Source of the DNA: Acidobacteriota bacterium
GTDB taxonomy: Bacteria > Acidobacteriota > Terriglobia > Terriglobales > Acidobacteriaceae
Assembly (NCBI GenBank): GCA_021841795.1
Contig: JAKCDN010000035.1
Span: 1-13,378, forward strand
Length of the DNA: 13,378 bases
Reading direction: 5' to 3'
Made by a program: the position numbers and the translations under genes. Shown here piece by piece: positions 7,609 to 13,378 of the stretch (positions are counted from its first letter, which is position 1; the number at the start of each line of letters is the position of its first letter). The notes beneath the pieces are model-generated. The model ran no database searches, was not told the origin of the DNA, and worked only from the letters and a program-made list of their open reading frames with translations.

Positions 7609-7666
7609 CCTTTGGTTCCTGTCGATTCGTCCTTGATTCCTGCGCCTGCGGCCTTTCGCCCCCGTG

Positions 7667-7695
7667 CGCTCGGCTCCGGGTTTTCGAACCGAGCG
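7667..7695 (-). other. Hairpin in the cysD-cysN gap
   Basis: A perfect 7-bp inverted repeat (CGCTCGG 7667-7673 / CCGAGCG 7689-7695) with a 15-nt loop that includes TTCGAA. It lies in the 132-bp space between cysD and cysN, which is long for two subunits of one enzyme in an otherwise tight operon. It may be an RNA-processing or stability element, or a partial terminator. No U-tract follows it on the minus strand. Confidence 0.35.
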
Positions 7696-7740
7696 AAACC
7701 GGAATCTGCGCCTTCAGGAACCGCATGAACGAGAAACGCT

Positions 7741-8697
7741 TTAGAAGTAGCCTTCGCGCTTCTTGATCTCCATCGAGCCATCCTGATCGTGATCGATGAC
7801 GCGGTTGGCGCGCTCGGATGAGCGGAACGAAATCAGCTCGTCAATAATCGCGGGAATGGTTTCGGCATCGGAGCGAATCGCGCCCGTGCACGGGCTGCAG
7901 CCGAGCGAACGCAGTCGGCTCTTGACCATCTGCGGCTTCTCTCCAGGCCGCGCGACAAAATCCTGCTCGATGGGGAGGAGCGCGTCTCCACGCACGTACA
8001 TGGGCCGCTCTTTCGCGAAGTAAAGATCCACCACGGGAATGTTCTCCTCGTGGATGTACTGCCACACATCCATTTCAGTCCAGTTTGAAAGCGGGAAGAC
8101 GCGGATGCTCTCGCCGGGATGGATGCGCGCGTTGTACAGATTCCACAGTTCCGGCCGCTGGTTTTTCGGATCCCACTGCCCCGCCGCATCGCGAAAAGAG
8201 TAGATGCGCTCCTTGGCCCGCGACTTCTCTTCGTCACGCCGTGCGCCGCCGAAGGCGGCGTCGAAGTTGTAGTGGCGCAAACCGTCGAGCAGCGCCTGCG
8301 TCTTCAGCAGCGCGCAGCATCTCCGCGTGTCCAGCGCAATCGGATTGGTTCCCGCGGCGATTGCGGGCTCGTTCCGCCAGACCAGCAGCTCCGCGCCCAC
8401 CTGCCGCGCCATCTCATCGCGGAAAACGATCATCTCGCGAAATTTGAATCCGGTATCGATATGCAGAAGCGGAAACGGAATGGGCGCGGGATAAAACGCC
8501 TTTTGCGCCAGGCGCAGCATGACCGACGAGTCTTTCCCAATGGAATAGAGCATCACGGGACGTTCGAACTCCGATGCGACCTCGCGCAAAATGTGGATGC
8601 TCTCGGCCTCAAGCAGGCGCAGATGATTCAGGCGCCTGGGCAGGGGCCTGCTCGCGGACGAAGGGGCTCGGAGGATTTCGGTTTCGACAGCAGGCAT
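7741..8697 (-). CDS. cysD: Sulfate adenylyltransferase subunit 2
   Basis: A 318-residue catalytic subunit of ATP sulfurylase; with CysN it makes APS and pyrophosphate from sulfate and ATP. The PP-loop SIGKDSSV is at residues 52-59, preceded by the family signature [16 protein letters not shown] (25-40). [29 protein letters not shown] and [11 protein letters not shown] follow in the usual order, and the C-terminus [10 protein letters not shown] is the canonical CysD end. The N-terminus is about 19 residues longer than in E. coli CysD. The ATG at 8695-8697 is chosen for the GAGG 5-6 nt upstream. It is the first gene of cysD-cysN-cysH on the minus strand. Regulation is probable: a promoter, two palindromes and an overlapping upstream reading frame lie ahead of it. 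Confidence 0.95.
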   Translation of the reverse strand: MPAVETEILRAPSSASRPLPRRLNHLRLLEAESIHILREVASEFERPVMLYSIGKDSSVMLRLAQKAFYPAPIPFPLLHIDTGFKFREMIVFRDEMARQVGAELLVWRNEPAIAAGTNPIALDTRRCCALLKTQALLDGLRHYNFDAAFGGARRDEEKSRAKERIYSFRDAAGQWDPKNQRPELWNLYNARIHPGESIRVFPLSNWTEMDVWQYIHEENIPVVDLYFAKERPMYVRGDALLPIEQDFVARPGEKPQMVKSRLRSLGCSPCTGAIRSDAETIPAIIDELISFRSSERANRVIDHDQDGSMEIKKREGYF

Positions 8698-8819
8698 TGT
8701 GACCTCGGGGATTCGGGGTTGGCGCTGAAGGCCGGAGACGTGCAGACACAGACCCGGCGTTCAACTGCGGGTGCGTCTTCTTTCAATTGTTCCTGAGGAG
8801 AAGAGACTAGCGTGTACAC
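8628..8819 (-). CDS. Putative cysteine-codon leader reading frame overlapping cysD
   Basis: A 63-codon frame in the cysD leader, starting at GTG (8817-8819) or, more plausibly, at the TTG at 8784-8786, which has AGGA 4 nt upstream. Codons 21-26 read Arg-Arg-Val-Cys-Val-Cys (Cys codons at 8748-8750 and 8742-8744), and a third Cys follows shortly before it overlaps cysD out of frame by about 70 nt. Cysteine-rich short frames that sense cysteine supply ahead of sulfur genes are known in mycobacteria. By analogy, a ribosome stalling here could alter cysD translation. Neither start codon is strong and the frame may be chance; this is a hypothesis, not a firm gene. Confidence 0.25.
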   Translation of the reverse strand: MYTLVSSPQEQLKEDAPAVERRVCVCTSPAFSANPESPRSQCLLSKPKSSEPLRPRAGPCPGA

Positions 8820-8856
8820 CCGTCAGCGATGTGCGACAGGCAACAACAACACGCGA

Positions 8857-8871
8857 TTTGCAGAGTGCAAA
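8857..8871. promoter_or_regulatory. Palindrome TTTGCA-GAG-TGCAAA, possible operator or hairpin
   Basis: A perfect 6-bp inverted repeat with a 3-nt centre, 2 nt from a second palindrome. It would lie just downstream of the predicted transcription start of the cysD operon, so it could be a repressor site in DNA or a small hairpin at the 5' end of the RNA. Confidence 0.35.
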
Positions 8872-8873
8872 CC

Positions 8874-8887
8874 ATAAGTAGACTTAT
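8874..8887. promoter_or_regulatory. Palindrome ATAAGT-AG-ACTTAT, probable operator of the cys operon
   Basis: A perfect 6-bp inverted repeat with a 2-nt centre. It overlaps the last two bases of the predicted -10 box and the expected start site of the cysD transcript, the classic place for a repressor. Short AT-rich dyads of this size are bound by several dimeric regulator families (Rrf2, MarR and ArsR among them); the sequence does not say which. Confidence 0.4.
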
Positions 8888-8914
8888 ATTAGCAAAATCC
8901 ACGACACCGCGCAA
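8886..8914 (-). promoter_or_regulatory. Probable promoter of cysDNH
   Basis: On the minus strand, TTGCGC (8914-8909) is followed by a 17-nt spacer and TAATAT (8891-8886), which matches 4 of 6 bases of the -10 consensus. A TGC directly before it gives an extended -10 element. Transcription would start near 8879, leaving a leader of about 180 nt. The -35 matches only 3 of 6 bases. Confidence 0.4.
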
Positions 8915-8974
8915 CGGACGCCACCCGCGTAGACATGTCAATCGCATTAGGATTTTGAACAGCGCGCAGGATCA

Positions 8975-9020
8975 GCTTTGAAAGGGCACAGCTTCAGCTG
9001 AAACCGTGCCCTTTCAAAGC
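8975..9020 (-). terminator. Long hairpin after metG, probable terminator
   Basis: A perfect 15-bp inverted repeat (GCTTTGAAAGGGCAC 8975-8989 / GTGCCCTTTCAAAGC 9006-9020) around a 16-nt loop, which itself holds a small AGC-TTCA-GCT dyad. It starts 60 nt past the metG stop, the right place to end metG transcription before the cys control region. No U-tract follows, so it may act through its strong stem, protect the 3' end of the mRNA, or be a copy of a dispersed intergenic repeat. Confidence 0.5.
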
Positions 9021-9079
9021 AAAATCATCACATATCTTGAAATGCGATGGCCCTGCCCGCGTAGAATCGGCGCGGCGTC

Positions 9080-11254
9080 CTACTTCAACCGCGCGCCCAG
9101 CGGAACATCTTCCAGGAATCCGGCGAGCACCGGCGCGCCGCCTTCCAGCGAAGCCGCCAGCAGCATGCCGTTCGACTCCAGTCCGCGCATTTTGCGCGGC
9201 GCAAGATTGGCGACGATCACAATCTTTCTTCCGATGAGCTTCTCCGGCTCGTAGTGCTGCGCAATGCCGGCCAGTATCTGACGCTTTTCGTAGCCGAGAT
9301 CGACTTCGAGCCGCAGCAGCTTGTCGGCTTTGGGCACACGCTCCGCGACAAGAATCTGCGCCACGCGCAACTCCACCTTGGCAAAGTCGTCGATGGTGAT
9401 GTGGGCTGCTCCCTCGATGACCGATGCTGGCGCTTCCACCGCGGCCGGCGCAGGCGCGGCCGCAGAGGCCTGCGGTGCGAGGGGTTCAGTCGCTTTTTTC
9501 GCGGCTGCCGGCGCGGCGGGCGCCGGAACCGGAGCTTCGGCAGCCTGTATTGCAGCGGCGGCCGGCGGTGCGGCAGGCGCAATCGTGGCTTCGCTTACGC
9601 CGTTCGCGCTTGCCGCTTCCACGGCCGTACGGTTGTTTTCGTCTTCGAGTTTCTGCATACGCTCCACTGCATCCTTCTCCGCGCGGGGAAACAACGGTGC
9701 GGGCTCGCCAAACTTTGTGCCCGGCTGCAGGCCGCCCCACGCAAGGTGAATCAGAAATCCGTTCTTGGCTGCATCGGCCAACTCACCCTGGCCGAGCTGC
9801 CGCCAGACCTTGGCCGCTGCGTCGGGCAGGATGGGATAGGCCAGCGCCGTGATCACGCGAATCGCCTCCGCCGCCGTCGCCAGCACGCGCGCCTGCAGAG
9901 CCGCATGCTCCGCATCGCTGCGCTCGGGCGTCTTCTTCCACGGCGCGTTCGCGGTTAAGTATATGTCGGTTGCGGCCACAAGGAGCCACAGAGACTTCAA
10001 CGCCTCGGAAAAGTTCAATTGGTCGAAGGCCGGACCAAAGACAGCAATTGCGGCCTCGGCATGGGCGCGCAGCGTAGTTTCGGCCGGTGTTGCCGCGCCC
10101 GCTTCCGGTGCCACGCCGCCGCAGTATTTGTGCACCATGTTGACCACGCGGCTCACCAGGTTGCCGTAGCCGTTGGCCAGGTCGCCGTTGTAGCGCTGCA
10201 CCAGCGCCTCAAACGTAAAATTGCCGTCCTGCCCGAAAGGAATCTCGCGCAGCAGAAAATAGCGCAGCGCATCCGCGCCCAAAACCTCATGCACCGTCTC
10301 GGCGCGCACAATATTACCGCGCGACTTCGACATCTTGCCCTGGTCAAACAGCAGCCACCCGTTGGCGCGCACCGAGCGCGGCAGCGCAACCCCCGCCGCC
10401 ATCAGGAACGCCGGCCAGTACACGCAGTGGAAACGGCTGATCTCCTTGCCGATCAGGTGAATATCGGCCGGCCAGAATTTCCTGAACTTCTCCTGATCCT
10501 TCGGATCGTCCGAGCCGTAGCCGATCGCCGTAGCGTAGTTGGCCAGGGCGTCGAGCCACACGTAAATCACGTGCCTCTCGTCGCCGGGAACGGGAATCCC
10601 CCAGTCGAAAGTGGTGCGGCTCACGGAGAGATCCCTGAGACCGCTGCGCACAAAGCTGATCACCTCGCGGCGCGTGGATTCCGGTCCCATGAATCCCGGA
10701 TTCGCCTCGTAAAACTCCAACAGCCTGCGCTCGAAGGCCGAGAGCTTGAAAAAGTAGTTCTCCTCACTTACGGTCTCGGTTACGCGCCCGCAGTCGGGGC
10801 AGATTGTTCCGGGCGGCCCGTCGACGTAAGCCTCATCCGACACGCAGTACTGGCCGGCGTAGCGGCCCTTGTAAATGTAGCCGCGGTCGCGGAGCGTCGC
10901 AAACAGGTGCTGCACGCGGCGCACGTGCCGCTCTTCCGTGGTGCGGATAAAGTCGTCGTAGGTAAGTTCAAGCCGATCCCACAGGCCGCGAAACTCGCCC
11001 GCAATCCGGTCAGCAAACTCTTGCGGCGAGCAGCCTGCAAGTTTTGCCGAGCGTTCAATCTTCTGCCCATGCTCGTCGGTGCCCGTCAAAAACCACGTTT
11101 CGATGCCCAGTGCCCGTTTCCGCCGCGCAACCGCGTCGCAAACAATGGTTGAGTAGGCGTGGCCCAGATGCGGCCGCGCGTTCACGTAGTAAATGGGCGT
11201 GGTGAGGTAAAAGCGGCCCGCGGGCGAGCCCGGATTTCCGTTGGCTTCAGTCAT
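9080..11254 (-). CDS. metG: Methionyl-tRNA synthetase with C-terminal tRNA-binding domain
   Basis: A 724-residue class I synthetase that charges tRNA-Met, including initiator tRNA, with methionine. HLGH (29-32) and KMSKS (307-311) form the ATP site; FLTGTDEHG (55-63) and the WLDAL region (233-237) are typical of MetRS. The zinc-type insertion has Cys137, Cys152 and Cys155, but Asp140 sits where a fourth ligand might be, so metal binding is uncertain. The anticodon domain runs to about 545. It is joined by an Ala/Pro-rich, probably flexible linker (about 550-612) to a Trbp111/EMAP-like OB-fold (618-724; VELRVAQIL, LAGIAQHY, NLAPRKMRGLESNGM). The ATG at 11252-11254 gives the family N-terminus; an ATG at 11264-11266 would add four residues, and neither has a good ribosome site. 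The open frame continues upstream to 12007 but is antisense to argS. It is divergent from argS. Confidence 0.95.
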   Translation of the reverse strand: MTEANGNPGSPAGRFYLTTPIYYVNARPHLGHAYSTIVCDAVARRKRALGIETWFLTGTDEHGQKIERSAKLAGCSPQEFADRIAGEFRGLWDRLELTYDDFIRTTEERHVRRVQHLFATLRDRGYIYKGRYAGQYCVSDEAYVDGPPGTICPDCGRVTETVSEENYFFKLSAFERRLLEFYEANPGFMGPESTRREVISFVRSGLRDLSVSRTTFDWGIPVPGDERHVIYVWLDALANYATAIGYGSDDPKDQEKFRKFWPADIHLIGKEISRFHCVYWPAFLMAAGVALPRSVRANGWLLFDQGKMSKSRGNIVRAETVHEVLGADALRYFLLREIPFGQDGNFTFEALVQRYNGDLANGYGNLVSRVVNMVHKYCGGVAPEAGAATPAETTLRAHAEAAIAVFGPAFDQLNFSEALKSLWLLVAATDIYLTANAPWKKTPERSDAEHAALQARVLATAAEAIRVITALAYPILPDAAAKVWRQLGQGELADAAKNGFLIHLAWGGLQPGTKFGEPAPLFPRAEKDAVERMQKLEDENNRTAVEAASANGVSEATIAPAAPPAAAAIQAAEAPVPAPAAPAAAKKATEPLAPQASAAAPAPAAVEAPASVIEGAAHITIDDFAKVELRVAQILVAERVPKADKLLRLEVDLGYEKRQILAGIAQHYEPEKLIGRKIVIVANLAPRKMRGLESNGMLLAASLEGGAPVLAGFLEDVPLGARLK

Positions 11255-11369
11255 GTAAAGGCGCATTCCGTTCGCGCAAGCGTGTGCGAAGGTCTGCTTC
11301 CATCTTACGGTATCGCGTACCAGCGCTCCGAGCGCGCGGACTCGGCCCTGGGCGGCCAGTGCCGCATGC

Positions 11370-11385
11370 GGGGCGACGCCGCCCC
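11370..11385. promoter_or_regulatory. GC-rich dyad in the metG-argS intergenic region
   Basis: A 6-bp perfect inverted repeat (GGGGCG, ACGC, CGCCCC) lies immediately upstream of the argS extended -10 element, where a -35 box would be. It might be an operator or simply a feature of GC-rich DNA. Confidence 0.25.
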
Positions 11386-11388
11386 GGG

Positions 11389-11397
11389 TGATAAAAT
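11389..11397 (+). promoter_or_regulatory. Extended -10 promoter for argS
   Basis: TGATAAAAT: the hexamer TAAAAT (11392-11397) matches 5 of 6 consensus bases, and TG is at the extended -10 position. No -35 is seen at the usual distance, as is common for extended -10 promoters. Transcription would start near 11404, about 28 nt before the GTG start codon. Confidence 0.5.
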
Positions 11398-11431
11398 CAC
11401 GAAGAAAATCAAGGATTTTTGAGGATTTCGC

Positions 11432-13378
11432 GTGGTCCTGGAATTGGAAAAACGGCTTGCGGAGTGCGTCCGCGCCGCGCTCAAAGAAAAATACTCCCTC
11501 GAAGTGGCGAATATCCCGCTGGAGACGCCGCCCACGCTCAATCTGGGCGAGGTCGCAACGCCCATCGCCCTGCAGCTGGCTCGGACGCTGCGCAAAGCGC
11601 CGAAGATGATCGCGCAGGAGATCGTCGACGCGCTGGGTTCGATCGCGGGCTTTGCGCGCTTCGAGGTCGCCGGGGCAGGATACATCAATGCGTACCTGGA
11701 TCGTGGCGCGGCGGTTGGGCTCATCGCCCGTGCCGACGCCGCCGGGCTCGCGATGCAGGGGCATGTGCTCGTGGAGCACACCAGCATCAATCCCAACAAG
11801 GCCGCGCACATCGGACACCTGCGCAATGCCATTCTCGGCGATACCCTGGTGCGCCTGCTGCGCGCCGCCGGCCTGCAGGTCGACGTGCAGAACTACATCG
11901 ATAACACCGGCGTGCAGGTGGCCGATGTGGTGGTCGGCTTTCTGCATCTTGAGAAGATGACGCTGGCCCAGGTTCGCGCTCTCATAGCGGAATGCGAGCG
12001 TCGCCATGCCATCGATGGCGGCTATACCGCTGCCATCGACTACTACTGCTGGGACTTGTACGCGCGCACCTCAAGCTGGTACGGCCAGGGATCGGCCGAA
12101 GACCAGGCCTCCAGAAAAGCCATTCGTCTGGACACACTGCATCGGATCGAGCAGGGCGGCAATGAAACCGCGGAAATTGCCGAACTGATTTCAACTGCCG
12201 TCCTGCGCCGCCACCTTGAGACCATGCTGCGCCTCGGCATCGAGTATGATTTCCTGCCCCGCGAGAGCGAGATTCTGCACCTCAGGTTCTGGGAAGCGGC
12301 CTTCGAAAAGTTGAAACAGGCAGGCGTTCTCTATTTCGAGAGTGCGGGCAAAAACAAAGGCTGCTGGGTCATGAAGCGCCCCGGCGCGGAAACCGCCGCC
12401 AGCGAAATCGATGAAGATGCAAAGGTCATTGTCCGCTCGAACGGAACCGTGACCTACGTCGGCAAAGACATCGCCTATCACCTGTGGAAGTTCGGCCTGC
12501 TCGGCCGCGACTTCGGCTATAAGCCGTTCTTCCCCTATCCCCACCACGAGTGCTGGATTTCGACCGTGCAGGGCGAGGAAGATCACCCGCACTTCGGTGG
12601 CGCCACGGCGATTTACAACGTGATCGATGCCCGCCAGGCCGATCCGCAGGCCAACGTGATCCAGGCGTTGCGCGGCATGGGCTATACCGATCAGGCCGAC
12701 CGCTATACGCACTTCAGTTACGAGATGGTTGCGCTCACGCCGCGCTGCGCCCAGGAGCTTGGCTACAGCGTCCCTGAAGAAGACCGCGGCCGCGCCTACA
12801 TTGAGGTGAGCGGGCGCAAGGGCTTCGGCGTCAAGGCCGACGACCTGATTGACAAGCTGATCGCTTCGCTTCAGCCTCTGGTTGACGAAAAGCAGGCCGC
12901 AAGCCCCGAGCCGGTCCGCCGCAGGATTGCCGTGCAGATCGCCATCGGCGCCCTGCGCTACTTCATGCTCAAAGTCACGCGCAACTCCGTAATTGCCTTC
13001 GACTTTAACGATGCGCTCAGCTTCGAGGGCGAGACCGGGCCCTACATCCAGTACGCGGTGGTGCGCATTCGCAACATCTTCCGCAAGGGCGGCACTACGG
13101 CCGAAGCCGCGTTGGCGCGGTTAGTGGAGTTGGCGGAGCCGGGCGCGCATCTTCGCGGCGAAGGCAACGAAGATATCTGGGCGCTGTGGTTGCGGGCGGG
13201 ACGTTTTTCCCAGGTTTTGCAGCAGTGTATTGCCACGTCGGAGCCAGCCTACCTCGCCAAACACGCCTTCCAGCTCGCACAGGAGTTTGCCAACTTCTAC
13301 CATCGCCACCACATCCTGACCGAAGAGGACCCGGCGCGAAAGACGTTTCTCCTTGCCACCGCCGCCCTTACGCTGCGC
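11432..13378 (+). CDS. argS: Arginyl-tRNA synthetase (3' end outside window)
   Basis: The first 649 residues of a class I synthetase that charges tRNA-Arg with arginine; it is still open at the window edge, probably close to the end. The N-terminal Arg-tRNA synthetase additional domain is at about 1-90. The ATP-site HIGH motif is H126-H129 within TSINPNKAAHIGHLRNAILG, diagnostic for ArgS. SNGTVTYVGKDIAYHLWKF (336-354) and the second signature region (VSGRKGFGVKADDLID, 459-474) follow; as in most ArgS proteins, the KMSKS sequence is not canonical. The DALRA anticodon-binding domain begins near 535 (TGPYIQYAVVRI). The start is GTG at 11432-11434, with GAGG about 7 nt upstream; there is no ATG before the conserved N-terminal domain. 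It is divergent from metG. The acidobacterial-type enzyme may be slightly longer than E. coli ArgS (577 residues). Confidence 0.95.
   Translation, partial: MVLELEKRLAECVRAALKEKYSLEVANIPLETPPTLNLGEVATPIALQLARTLRKAPKMIAQEIVDALGSIAGFARFEVAGAGYINAYLDRGAAVGLIARADAAGLAMQGHVLVEHTSINPNKAAHIGHLRNAILGDTLVRLLRAAGLQVDVQNYIDNTGVQVADVVVGFLHLEKMTLAQVRALIAECERRHAIDGGYTAAIDYYCWDLYARTSSWYGQGSAEDQASRKAIRLDTLHRIEQGGNETAEIAELISTAVLRRHLETMLRLGIEYDFLPRESEILHLRFWEAAFEKLKQAGVLYFESAGKNKGCWVMKRPGAETAASEIDEDAKVIVRSNGTVTYVGKDIAYHLWKFGLLGRDFGYKPFFPYPHHECWISTVQGEEDHPHFGGATAIYNVIDARQADPQANVIQALRGMGYTDQADRYTHFSYEMVALTPRCAQELGYSVPEEDRGRAYIEVSGRKGFGVKADDLIDKLIASLQPLVDEKQAASPEPVRRRIAVQIAIGALRYFMLKVTRNSVIAFDFNDALSFEGETGPYIQYAVVRIRNIFRKGGTTAEAALARLVELAEPGAHLRGEGNEDIWALWLRAGRFSQVLQQCIATSEPAYLAKHAFQLAQEFANFYHRHHILTEEDPARKTFLLATAALTLR

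Larger units (their letters stand above)
8698..9079. other. Intergenic control region between metG and cysD, 382 bp
   Basis: There is no independent gene, though the putative leader frame occupies the cysD-proximal third. Reading on the minus strand from metG toward cysD: a 15-bp hairpin (9020-8975), an isolated GACATGTC palindrome (8932-8939), a probable promoter (8914-8886), two adjacent palindromes (8887-8874 and 8871-8857), then a leader of about 180 nt down to the cysD ribosome site (GAGG). The stretch around 8840-8900 is locally AT-richer than the coding sequence, which fits a control region. Confidence 0.6.

Noticed and set aside
6496..7728. A 410-codon plus-strand open frame antisense to cysN
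   Set aside because: It lies over cysN with intact GTPase motifs, has no recognisable family features, and is the usual shadow frame of GC-rich codon bias.
8936..8941. A perfect TTGACA on the minus strand upstream of cysD
   Set aside because: No -10 hexamer exists at 16-18 nt (TCCGTT at 17 nt), so it is not used as the -35 in the proposed promoter.
9424..9750. Repetitive Ala/Pro coding stretch as a possible tandem repeat or insertion
   Set aside because: It stays in frame within metG as a linker and shows low complexity without a fixed repeat unit.
10019..11152. A 377-codon plus-strand open frame antisense to metG
   Set aside because: Composition is Arg/Ala/Val-rich without motifs, and the opposite strand encodes conserved MetRS; it is a shadow.
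11255..12007. Upstream extension of the metG frame by about 250 codons
   Set aside because: It runs antisense through the conserved N-terminal half of argS and has no family likeness; the MetRS N-terminus starts cleanly at 11254.

Overview
The window is GC-rich and densely coded. It looks like ordinary chromosome from a member of the Acidobacteriota, probably class Terriglobia. This rests on remembered family resemblance, not a search: the UvrC-like GIY-YIG protein at the left edge and the VirB10-like protein beside it are types I associate with that group. No IS element, phage gene, CRISPR array, rRNA or plasmid function was seen.

Left part (1-3171): the 5' two-thirds or so of a GIY-YIG domain gene runs off the left edge on the minus strand. 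Divergent from it is a small exported or membrane-anchored VirB10-like protein, followed by a full-length xylulokinase (xylB) with no other pentose genes nearby. A 10-bp hairpin separates xylB from the convergent gene.

Middle (3172-4105): a minus-strand PP-loop ATPase of the Dph6/DUF71 family (function unknown in bacteria) and a plus-strand tRNA-Leu(UAG) with an encoded CCA end.

Sulfur block (4106-9079, all minus strand): cysD, cysN and cysH, then a TauE/SafE membrane protein. CysD and CysN make adenylylsulfate (APS) from sulfate and ATP. The iron-sulfur type CysH reduces APS directly to sulfite. TauE/SafE probably moves a sulfur oxyanion across the membrane. Direct APS reduction makes an APS kinase unnecessary, and the CysN C-terminus carries what looks like a shrunken APS-kinase domain without its P-loop. 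The 382-bp region upstream of cysD holds a probable promoter, two adjacent palindromes over the expected transcription start, and an overlapping upstream reading frame with a Val-Cys-Val-Cys stretch. Together these suggest sulfur- or cysteine-responsive control. They are the most interesting signals in the window.

Right part (9080-13378): metG (methionyl-tRNA synthetase with a C-terminal tRNA-binding domain on an Ala/Pro-rich linker) ends upstream of the sulfur block at a 15-bp hairpin. It is divergent from argS (arginyl-tRNA synthetase), which starts at GTG and runs off the right edge. No wholly new system is evident. The sulfur block's leader and the CysN tail are the parts worth follow-up.
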